A DNA stretch of 64,000 nt from Telmatactis stephensoni (lineage: Eukaryota > Cnidaria > Anthozoa > Actiniaria > Isophelliidae). The translations under genes and the position numbers were made by a program. Positions 48,601 through 60,600 of this stretch are shown one piece after another; within the stretch, counting starts at the first letter, position 1, and every line of letters starts with the position of its first letter. The DNA is taken from positions 248,001-312,000 of the forward strand of contig JALIZF010001536.1 of the NCBI GenBank assembly GCA_029948255.1, written 5' to 3'. Under the pieces are notes generated by a model, which was not told the origin of the DNA, searched no databases, and was given only the letters and a program-made list of their open reading frames with translations.

Positions 48601-51600
48601 GATGAGATGATGATGATGATGATGAAAATAGTGATCATCATTATCACTGTGTGCTGCACGTCATGACATTATATTGTAGCAGTGATACAATGTAGGTAAA
48701 TTTGTTGAAAAAATGATTTATTCATTTGTTAACTGTGTCCATTTTAGCCAATTCTGATGCCACAGTTGCAACACTTACAGCACACAAAAAGGTACATGTA
48801 AAGAAAAACGTTATCACTCATTTTGATAAACTTAAGAGAATGGGTAACACTCGGAATGATTCTTCCAGGTTGTAGTTTTGTTAATTCTTGTTATTCATTC
48901 AGTCACTCACTCACTCAATCAGCAATTTATTCATCATTCAATCACTCATTCAATTATTCATTCATTCATTCATTCAGACATGTATGTTTCTTTTATTCAT
49001 CATAGAATCTAGAAGCAGAGTTAAACTTATTTAAGAGAGAAAACAAAGAATTAAGGCACCAGTTTGAGAGTCTGAGAACTAATTATCAAAACCTTAAGGT
49101 AATTCATACACTTATGTAATAATATGTTTCTTTAATCTACATCTTGTAAACAGTGGTGAACAGAATCATATTTTTGTGTTTTTATGAATTCATTCAGTGA
49201 AGTGTAGTGCAGTGACTATCATTGATTTGTATTGACTATATTTATTAATCTCAAAAACATGATTTGAACAATCTAGAAATCTAATGAGAAAATTGTAACT
49301 GAGCACAAAAGAGCAAGTGAAGAGTTACGTGCTGCAACTGTTGATAACAAGGTCTTGGTCAGCCAGCAAAAAGAAGCCATTCAAAGAGAGCGACAAGCCA
49401 TGGCAGCAAAACTGTCTGAGAAAGACAAGTCAATAGATGAAGCAAAGAAGGCACTGTTCAAAGAAGTTGAAGAAGAAACAATAAGGCTGAACTATGTTGA
49501 ACAAGAGAGGTATGTAGTTATAGAAGCATTGTCAGTGGCTAATTAGCAGATGAAAAAGAGAGAGAGAGAGAATAGACCAAAGTACACTGTACACAGAAAA
49601 TTTTGAGCTGTTGATACATGGGACAACAAATGGACTTTTTTAACTTTCAGAGTAAACCTAAAAGAAGAGATAAACAGACTGAATGAAGAACTACAAGCAG
49701 AGAAAAATAAAACACGCCTAACAAAACAAGAAATGGTAAAGCTGATTATTATATATTTTTGTATTATTACTGCCACATTGTTGGAGGCCCAGGGTGTCTC
49801 GGACATTCATAAAACCTCCCTTCCCCTCCCCCTCTTCCTCTCCCTCCCCTCCCCCTCCCCCTCTTCCTCTCCCTCCCCTCCCCCTCTCCCTCTCCCTCCC
49901 CCTGAAGCTCTTGGTCCCGAGGATGACACTGTCAAAATTACTGATAGCAAGCAATTTTGACAACTACAATGAGAAGTAATATTATTACTTCCTACTTTAC
50001 ACTGAATATCAATAAAATAATGATAAAAAATATGAGGTGTGTTTCACACTCAAACTGAAAAATAACAACTACATGAACACAGGAGGGCAGTATAATTCGC
50101 GGCCTGATACTCGGCATGCACCCAGCTAACAAAAGCCTTCAGGAGCTGAATTTGATGTATTGCCCCAAATACAGTCAACTCTCTCAGAAGCAACCACTCT
50201 TGGTACAAGAAAAAGTGGTTTAAAAACAACAATATACATGCCATACTATAGATTATGTTATAATAGGAAAATTGTAGCAGCTGACACTGGTGAATCTAAC
50301 TACAACAACTATGGTTGCTTATGGAAGATGGTTGCTTGCAAGAAAATTTCTTTAATGGTCACAAGGACAGATCCTACTATCATGCAGATTCAAATACCGA
50401 CTGTGCACAACCACACCTTGCATTATGATTTTTCACAAACATATAAGATCTGTTTATCATAGGAACTTAAAATGACAGTACTTGAAGGGAAACTTGGACA
50501 AGTTACTAAAGAAAAGAACACTGCACTAAAAGAGAAATCACAAATATTAGATGAGGTAAAAGTACTGTCAGACAAGCAAAACAAAAACACTTTTCTTTAA
50601 ATTAGCTGTCTGCTGGAAGGGAGCATGTGACTAAAACAGTAAAACTGCATCACTCTAGTGCACATGCTGTCTCACTTAATCAGCCTCTTGCATATTTAGA
50701 GTGACTGGGAACCTGTGTGAAAGAAGTCAAACTTCCTAATATTAGCCATTGATTTGCAAAATGAGCAAGGAACTGGGTTCAAGCCTGGGCTACAAAACAT
50801 GCATGGATTGTTTGGTTGGCCAGATCTGCCATATTTATCAACAAGAATACCCCAGCGGGATGTACTAACAATTTCAGAAATGTGCCACATCTTCAATGTT
50901 ACAGTGTTCTGTCAATAAATGAATTTATGATCTATTTTACCTTTTTACCCATCACAGATTGAACAGACTGTAAATGGATTCACACAAGAAAGAGACAGGA
51001 TAATAAAACAACTAGACAAAGCAAAGGTTACTTCCTGTTTTATTCATTTTTCCCTAGCGATGATTGCTATGGCGACTATTTGCTAGTTACAATATACACA
51101 TAATGCAAAATCTTAGAATTATAGTAATCTTTGTTTTGTAGCCTTTTTGTCCTTAGCAACAGTTACCATGGTGACAAATAATATACATGTACATGCTTTT
51201 CATTTCCTAGCAATGGTACATCCCTAGCAACAGTTGCTAGGATACATTTAACCTTACTTATTCCATAGTGATGTAAACATGGAGTATATACTGTGTTTTT
51301 AGGTTGAAATAGAGAATCTTCAGGAAAAGAGGAGTATACTAGAACAAGAAAGTCAAAAACAATTAGACAGAATCTTAGAACTACAGAACCAACAGGTTTG
51401 AAACTTTATAATTAACTGAAACATTTTTAAAAATATCAAGAAAACATCTTTACCTTGTCATCTTCGCATTGTTCTTATATTTAATATTTCAAAAGCACCT
51501 TGCAGTTTGACCATGCAAGGAGTTTTGATGAGGGAGAAAACTAGGCTCAGATTTCAGCCATCACCTTACTAAGTATCACTGGCACATGAATCCCTGTCAA

Positions 51601-54600
51601 TGGCTGAAATCTGAGCCTAGGGGAAAACTAGAGAATCCCCTTCTCCTCCTCCTATTAGTTTCTCCCCAATGAAAACATCTTGTTTCTTATTTTTATTCTT
51701 GGATTTTAGCAAAGTCAACACCAGATAGAAGAAGCAATGAAGGACATGATTGACTCTAAGAATAAGTTAGCTTATGAAAAGGGATCTTTACAGGTATTTG
51801 CAATAGATGCAGAAAACATACATGACTATTTCTTTTACATGTAGTAAAAGACCCTTGGATTCCTTAAGTCCCACTTTTAGTCTCCTACACAGCTGCTTTT
51901 TCATTGTTTTCTGTGTATGTGTGTAACTGGTAACTAATGTTTTGTCCTTTCATTTGAAATATAGTCCAAAGTGGAACTGCTACAGAAGGAAGTTAACAAT
52001 GTCAAGGCATTAAAGGTAGGCCAGGTTGTGCTAAACCAAGAGACCATAATACTAAGAGAGCGAAACTCAGTATTGATGTCTCTGCGATGTTCGTGGCGGC
52101 TAAGGCTATTTTTAGTAACTTCGCCATCGCGCGCGCAAGGCTCTCAAACAATAGAATTCAAACGGTCCCGTCCGCGCGCACGTCAAAAATCAAATTCTAT
52201 TGGTTGAGGGCCTTGCGCGCGCGATGGCGAAGTTACTAAAAATAGCCTTAGCCGCCACGAACATCGCACAGACATCAATACTGAGTTTCGCTCTCTTAGT
52301 ATTATGGTCTCTTGGCTAAACTTATCCCATCAGCAAACAATGCTTAATCTTGTAGATGGAATTGGACCAAGTGAGAAGAGAGAACAGTGGAATACAAACT
52401 TCATACAATAAGGTAGAACTGTCTTAGTTTTCGTTGAAGAAAACAGAATCAATGTAATGACTAAAGAAAAACAAGAGTAGGACAGGAAGGAGGAATGAAA
52501 GGAAGGAAGGAGGTAGGGAGGGACGGAGAGAAGGCGGGAAGGAAGGTAGGTAGGAAGGAAGGAAGAAAGGAATGTAGGAAGGAAGGAAGGTAGGAAGGTA
52601 GGAAGGATGGAAGGAAGGATGGATGGAAGGAGGGAAGGTAGGAAAGTAGGAAGGAAGGAAGCAATAAACCAAAAGCGGAAAGATTTGTGACAATGAATAA
52701 TATTGGACCAACGAAGAGCGAAGAAAGAGACAAGGGAGGGATTGATGACTTTATCGACAGGTTTGTGAGCGACGAACAGATACAATAACGCTACTGTATA
52801 CATGTTATATTTCCAGGTTTCCTCTGAACTTCAAACGTGTAGATTAGATGTACAAACTCTCCAAGGCCGACTACGAGAGGTAAGTAATGCTGAATTACCA
52901 TAGTACGGAATGCCCACAAGTTAATGGTGCACGGCCATGAATTACGTAAATTCAGCATTACGTTCACTGTACCCCGTGTCTCAAACGGTGCATGATGGAA
53001 CATGAGTAACATGATGTTTCTAGTGGGCCTTCGTTTGTCTCCTATCATCAACTATCGTGAACCATCGCGTGTGGTGTTCTTGATCTCAAGGGTTCTGCTA
53101 AAACCACAACAATCAGCTCAATACTGATCTTGAGTCGTCATGTTTCCTCTCAGGCTCAACTGAAAAGTGAAAGAAAAGACGAGGACCTAAGAGCAGTGAT
53201 GAACTCACGCGAAGAAGCTTTACGTGAAGTAGAAAAACTAGTGCATCATGCAGAGAATATGGAAAGAAACAATCGACATAAGGTTTGGGAAATTACTCAA
53301 TACACCCATTGCGAGTTTCCTTTTGTTCAGCCTTAAGGCGGTGTTACACGAGACGATTTTTAACGACGATTTTCAGCGCAACGTTGCAACAACTTACAAT
53401 ATTTTGCGTTGCGAGTTTCTGACTTGGATTCAAAAACTCGCAACGCGTTGCCGAAGCGAAATTGCAAGAAAAATCGTTCCAAGTGTCATGTTGCACGAGA
53501 AAGATTTTTGCGCTGAAAATCGTCGTTAAAAATCGTCTCGTGTAACACCGCATTTATGACGCCGTATCGCTGATGTAAAGCACGCGTTTTATTATGGCTA
53601 TATCAGAAATCGCTCATATATTTCAAAAGTAGAGGGAGCATAAAGAAATCCAAATGGGTGTACACTATCAGATCCCTCGGGTATCCACCCTTATGCAAAT
53701 AAATGTACTTTTTTCTATAACACTAGTTTGAGGCCGTTCAAAAGTCTTTTAACGACGCTCGCGACAACAACATCAAGTTGTCATCGACCATGGATAGTTT
53801 AATGGCGTCTCACAGTGAACTACAAGTGACGTTAGAAAGAATGCAAACGGAGCTTGGACGACGAGATGTTGAACTGCAGACTGCTGTTCGTGAAAAGTAA
53901 GAACCATTCTAGCCTGCCTACAGGCTCTCCAAGGGGAGGGGAGAGGAAAGGAAGGGAGAGCCTCTCCCTTCCTTTCTTCTCCCCTCTCCCCCTTGAGAGC
54001 CTGTAGGCAGGCTAGAACAATTCATACCACCCTTTTCACACCCGCAGGAGATGACGGAGTGTCCATGATATGGAAATCTACCTTATTACATGAAATGTTC
54101 GCGGCACTTTTATTTCGTGATTAAAACAAAATTCGCGTAATAAAAGTGCCGCGACATGTGAACAGGCTCTGGGGAGGGAAGAGAGACGGAAGGGAAGGGA
54201 CTGGGCTCCATTCCCCAGGCCCTCTCCATAGCCTCTTCACAGGCTTATCAAAATCGTGAAATTAATATGTCGCGAAGGTAATTGTCCAAATATTCTAATT
54301 TTTTCATTATCATGCATGGTTTTTATAGAGGCGCCTACCCCTACATGTATTAATAGAAACGTCTATATTAGCACAGTACACCTCTATTTGCATGTATAAT
54401 ATGTGACACGGACATCTCTATCATGTGGAATGCGTGACATTAGGAATGCGTGACACTTTTGATGACAAAGTATATATAACTCAAAGTGAAGCAAACAAAC
54501 CTGTCATTCCTAACTTCTTGTGAATATTTTGTTACAGAAATTCTGCCCTCGAGACTGTTCGACATCTTCAAGATGAGCTAGAAATGCTACAAAGAACAAT

Positions 54601-57600
54601 TCAAGGTCTGGAGAATAACGAAGTGCGAGAGGTAAGAGATAGCGAGAGATAGAAAAGACTTTTCGAGAAGAAATGTACTTTGGATGAGAAATGTGCTTTG
54701 GATGTTACAAGCGAAACAAAAGCACTGAACATAGTCAATTGTTCCTAGTTAAAGTTAAGATTTTATATATAATTTACAAGTTAACTTGCCAGTGAGGTTC
54801 TGTCCCCTGGATGGCCGGCTCAGTTGGTTTAACTCACAGATACTTCTAATACACGTAAACCTTTATCATACTATGATAATTATAATAATTATAATACAGA
54901 CGCCTCTTTACTAGAAACATTGCGTATATCATTACATTAAGATTCCACAAGAATTACGTTACTTGACAGTACGCGGAGAAGACGACTTTCCACTTTGAAA
55001 CATCACCAAATCGTAGAAAGCAAAAAAGAGTACAAAGCATGCGGTCGTTTTTTGGTGTTCGAATTTAAGGGGTTCGATCAACTTCAATCAATCAGTCAAT
55101 TTTGATTTCATTTTGCAAATTGCTTATACATTTCAATGTACTAAGTGGTGATTTAAAACTGTTTTAAGTGATTTTTATAAACTTTTTTATGTTTTCTAAA
55201 ACTTCTAGCTTCGTCCTCTGCGAGAAGCCTTGAAAAATGCCAAAGACGAAATTCGTGAAATTTCTCAGCAACTCGACCGTGTTGTGAAGTCAAACAAAAA
55301 ACTACAAAACACAGCAGAAACTTTGCAAATGGAACTGGGTAGAAAAGAGGTGGAGCTAGAGAAACTGGTGAAAGAAAGGTACACTGTTGGGGGGAGAGAA
55401 CGGGACGGGAGAAAGGGAAGGAGGAAAGAAGGGAAAGGCAGGAAGGAAAAAGGAAGGACTGGGGAAGGAAGAAGGAATGAATAGATGGATGGATGAATGG
55501 ATACTAGTAATTGAATAGGAGACATGTTTGAGTTTCTCAAACGTTAGCTGATTGTACAAAACTGTTTGTGTCTACGGTGATACCAAAGATTGATAATTAC
55601 TAATATGATAAACTAACTTTATAGAGAACAAGATAATAAAGAAAAGCACTTTGAAGTAGAAGAACTACAAGACAAATTTGAGGACGTTTTAAGGAAGGCA
55701 CAGGATGAAATACAAGATCTAAGAAGTAAACACAAAAATCAAACTGCAAAGGTGAGTTGTGTGATGTGATTATGATAATGTTATTGATGATGGTGATGAC
55801 AATGATGTTGATTATGCCCAAGTATTGACGATGATAGTGAACAGTTCAAACACTCGTTTTGAACAAATCGTAGCTACTACTACTATTCCTTAAATGATTT
55901 TTTCTCACATTGCATGTAGGCAATTATTGATCGACAATTCAACCAAACCCAACATAAACATGATTGGTTTACGTTTTGGGGATAATAAATAAAAGAAATA
56001 TTAGTCGTTGTTGGCTCAAAGCGGTGTTTATCAAAAGCATCAGACATATCCACGTTCCAAGTCGAGACTTTATTTTGGCAGAGCGCGGAATTATGCGAAA
56101 GGCGGCAAAACATTTTATGCTTTTCCTCTGTTTCTACAGCTCAGGAGAGAATTAGAAGAAACGATTTCAACTTGTACAAAGCTGAGAGAAGAAAACCACC
56201 AACTAGAAAGCCATGTCAAGGAACAACAAGAAGAACTTGAGAAAACCAAAATGAAGTTCAAGACTTTAAAATCTCAGTTAAATCATGCCAGAAAAGAAAG
56301 CCAAGTCAAGGAAGGCGAAGAAGAAGCGTCGAAAACGAAGATGCAGGTACTTAGAATGCAGTAGAATCCTACTAACTTAAAATTGATAAAATGCCCAGCC
56401 CCGCAATTGAACTCAACTTCATTTTCATTGGAACGATTTTACTCAATCATTGGTTTTCTGGGTCCCAGTTGATCTCTTGGCCATTGCAAATCCCTCTGTC
56501 AAATCCGACACTGAGAATTATCCTGATTTTCAAATTGTTAGGAATTATCTACTTCTCTTGTGTGTCTTGAAATCCCAGGTTCTAGAACTTCTCGAATGCT
56601 CGAGTAGGTATAGGCTTTCAGACATCCAGGGTCATTGGTGTTCAATCTCACCTTCCTTTCCTCTCCCTCCCTCCCCCCCCCCCCCCCCCCCAAAGCCAAG
56701 CCTCCGTGACAAACCATGTCCTGTGAGAAAAAGGAAAATGGAACATGTGATCGTCTGAAAATCCGACTAACTAAGCAGACAAACCCTCCTTTCCCAAAAT
56801 CATTTCGTGTGTTTCATTTCTACAAAATAGAATGAAGTCTTAGTAACGTGGTTGCGGCATATTGTTATGTTTGCAGAATTTCAAGACAGAATTAAATCGA
56901 CTGGAAAAAGTCAAGTCTGAATATATGAGGAAGAACAAAGAACAGGTAATAATGACTGAGTACTAGGGTACTGGAGCTGAATTGTTCTATCTTTCCGTGC
57001 ACCTATATTTTAATAGATGCATAGGTGACGTCAAATGTGGCGAAAACTAAAAAAGGACACTCGTGCGACAATGTCGAGTGGCGTGGCGTGACTGTTATTC
57101 TCACCACATTTTGAAGTCTTCTGTGTATTATGATATATTGCTTAAGTGTATTTCTCAAAACTAATATTTCAACCAAGCAAAGCGTGCGTAATAATCCATG
57201 ACATCATCCGTGTGTCCATACTTTAATCACACATGGTTCTCGACCAATTAGATCACATGTAATAAACCAATTTTTAAGTCAAGACGAAATATATAAAGAA
57301 AAAGTTCACTTGTCTCAGCTAAGTCATTTGACTATATCTCCATCACTTGAACTAATGAGAATAGTTATTTGACTTTACTCCAGATTATTTAACAAATAGT
57401 CCATTTTTCCGTGCGTCTGTACAATGTGTTGAGAACGAAAAATTACGCATTCAGACGAAGTCGAGTGGGATAACTGTTGATCTCACCAAATTTTGACGTC
57501 TTCTGTACATTTATTAAAGAAAAGACGCAAGGAAATATGGAATCGATTTGTTTTATTTGATATCTTTCGAAAATTTTTAACCAATCAGAGCGCGCGCGTG

Positions 57601-60600
57601 AGATTCTGTGACGTCATCTGTGCATATGTACTGTTATTACAAACAGTTATCGGCCAATCAGATGTGGGAAATATACCAATTATTATTACATAATTATTAA
57701 ACTCATTTCTTTTCCAGTCCAAAACAATCGAGGAATTTGTCTCTAAAGTCACCGTTCTGCAACACGAACTAAAGTCCTTGATCGACGCGCAAAAGGAAAC
57801 GGCGTTAGCTTGCAAGTAAGACATTCCAGTCTTATTAGAACTTGTGTATATTACATGACCGTATTGTTTTGAAACACGGTTCACACAGTCATGGAATACC
57901 AGGCCAGGAAAAGTCTTGGATTTCAGAAAAATTTTTCATCATGGAAAAGTCATTGAATTTTAGATTTTTTTCCAAAAGTGTTTTCCATTGAAGTTGGGCA
58001 TTTTTCATTTAGTGGAATCAGTTGGCCAGACCAGCCAGTTCTTAAATGGTACATGTCAGTTCTTAGAAGAAACCGGAACCAGTCCTAAAAACCGATTGTT
58101 GAATCAACATGGGCTAATGGGTTGTCCCTTTTACTCATTTTTACGTCACTTTATGTTGTAGAGAAAAAGAAAAACAACTTGAAAAAGAAAGAAATCTCAG
58201 AAAGGATCTAGAAAGACGTTTAAAGGTAAGAGGGACCTAATACTTGACGAGAAGGGTTTGGGGAGGAAAGGACAAGGTAAACATTGACCTTTAAAACGAT
58301 AGGGGATCCTAAACGTTTTACATGGGTCAAGACCGGAATTGTCAGGGAGTTTTTATTTGCTCAAGGAGTTGTAAAATGCAGCAAAAGTCAGCCGAAAAGT
58401 CAGGAATGAAAAGGTCAAGTAGACCCTTTAACAAACCCTTTGACTTGCCTTTGGATATTTCACAAATCAGGAGAATATAATCACTGTACAAATTTGTGCC
58501 CTGAATTTCTGGGAAAACTAAGGGAGTTAAGGGAACTCCGTAGATACAGACTCTAAACATTCCGACAGTTAACAACAGAATTGACCTGCAATGGGCTACT
58601 GCCGGCACGCATTTTTGTAACTATGAAAAATACGCAAACTTTAAGTGCGCTATGAATTTTGTCATGTGACGTCGGTCCTTCGCCAGGAATTTGATTGTAT
58701 CAACTTTGCAATGGTTTCAGAAAGCACTTTCACGCGAGAAAGAGTTAGAATCTGCACAACACGAAACAGAGCAGAGACTATTAATTGCAAATAATGAAAG
58801 CGAACAGGTAAGTTTTATTAAAACAAAACGAACAGGTAGCTTTTTGTGTTGTTCTTCTTGTCATTTTGCATCTTGAAATAATGATAGTAATCTTGGATGA
58901 TGGCCGTTTAACAAATTGAAGATGGTTTTGAGTTGTCTGTCCTCTTATTGACACTCTTGACGTCATAAAATGTTCGAAACTCAAGTGGAATCACAAGCGC
59001 AGCGCATTTTATGACGTCAAGAGTGTGTCAATAAGAGGACAACTCAAAACCATCTTCAATTCGTTTTTTACAACAATTATTTGAGATAAAAGTTAAAAAA
59101 TCCTTTTCAAACGGGGCAACAGAACGAGCGCGCGCGCCGAAACACGTCAGCAGTGACACTAGTGAAAAACGTCTGCGCATGCTCGTAGTCACGTCTTCGT
59201 GCTTTTGTAACTTATGCAAATTTCGCTTTTACGCTTGCCTTCAACAACGGTTTTCACAAAATGTCAAAACTTAAGATCACTTCTTGAAACTTAGAGCCAG
59301 TATTAACATAATGTCTTCATAAATACAATATCTTTGTCTCACAAAAGTATACAAGAGAAATTTTATGTATACACCGAGAACACGAGCATTTCATTTCAGG
59401 CTAAAACTCAAACATTTCTTAAGAAAACATCGTAATATGCACGCATGCGCAGACGTTTTTCACTAGTGTCGTCAGCAGTGAGTCTGTCCTCTTATTGACA
59501 CACTCTAATCAACCAATCAGATCGCGAGATTAGTATCAAGTGTTGTAAAAATTTACATGGAGATAGTGGTGGTAATGAGTGATAATGATTCAGTGAATAG
59601 TCAGGGAATACTGAGGTAGTGGGAACTGTTGTAAGAAAAGACGTGACCTGATTGGTGGGGTTTTATTGTGTTATAGGTTTCAGAGAGTCTTAAAGAAGCA
59701 CACAAGTGGTTTAGAAACAAGTTTGATGACCTTCAAGCTGAGCTTGCTCGTTCAAAGTATGCTGAATCATTGCTGTAACTATTGTATTTTCTCTCTCTTT
59801 CACTTTTTCCTTCAACCATTTATATTTTTCCCCTTTCAATATTATATCTTCCTTTATAAAATATTGGAGATATGACGCTGCCTACCGTGTTTATATCAGA
59901 GTTTATATAATAATTGGCATATTACGCGCGCTCTGATTGGTCGAACAACCATGTGTGATTAGAGTACACACACATAGATGGCGTCATCGAATCTTACGCG
60001 CGCTCTGATTGGTTGGAATGTTTCGATAAATATTATATAAAACAGATGTCTAGTGGCGTACTTTTTTGTTCTCACCACATTTTGACGTCACCTGTGCATC
60101 GATTAGAGTACAGACGCACGGAAAAATGGAATCTATTTGTTAAACAGAGGCATGGTCGCACAGAAACGTTGAAACTATTTTATAAAAGCAATATAAAACG
60201 ATCGCTTATGTCTCTGTACTGTGATATAAACATTCAGGAAAATGTGGCTATGCCTCGCGTTCCTAAGCTTGCTTTTCTCTTGCTCTACATCTTCCAGCGT
60301 GTTTATATCACAGTACAGAGACATGCGCGCGCGTTTTATTCCCTTGTTCTACTTTTCACTTTTGCATCCATACTTACTTCCTGTCATTTCATATTAGGCT
60401 TCGTATGACTGTGAACACCTCACAACTCGGGACGCATGGTGACGCAACGTCAGTTGCGTTCCCTGTGAAGTCCCTTGTTATTCCGCAGCCTTGATAAGTT
60501 TCATGATTTTTCTTGGCCATTAAGAAAGTTTGCACATCTATTTTTGCCCTCTTTTTTCATCTTTTTATTTTCTTTTCCATGCATTTTTTCCCTTGGTTCC

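Noticed and set aside
52330..52803. 157-codon serine/proline/leucine-rich frame on the minus strand
   Set aside because: Runs antisense through the GGAA microsatellite in a CCDC150 intron and over a coding exon.
60013..60408. 131-codon frame in a CCDC150 intron
   Set aside because: Crosses repeat sequence and has no recognisable domain or codon-use support.
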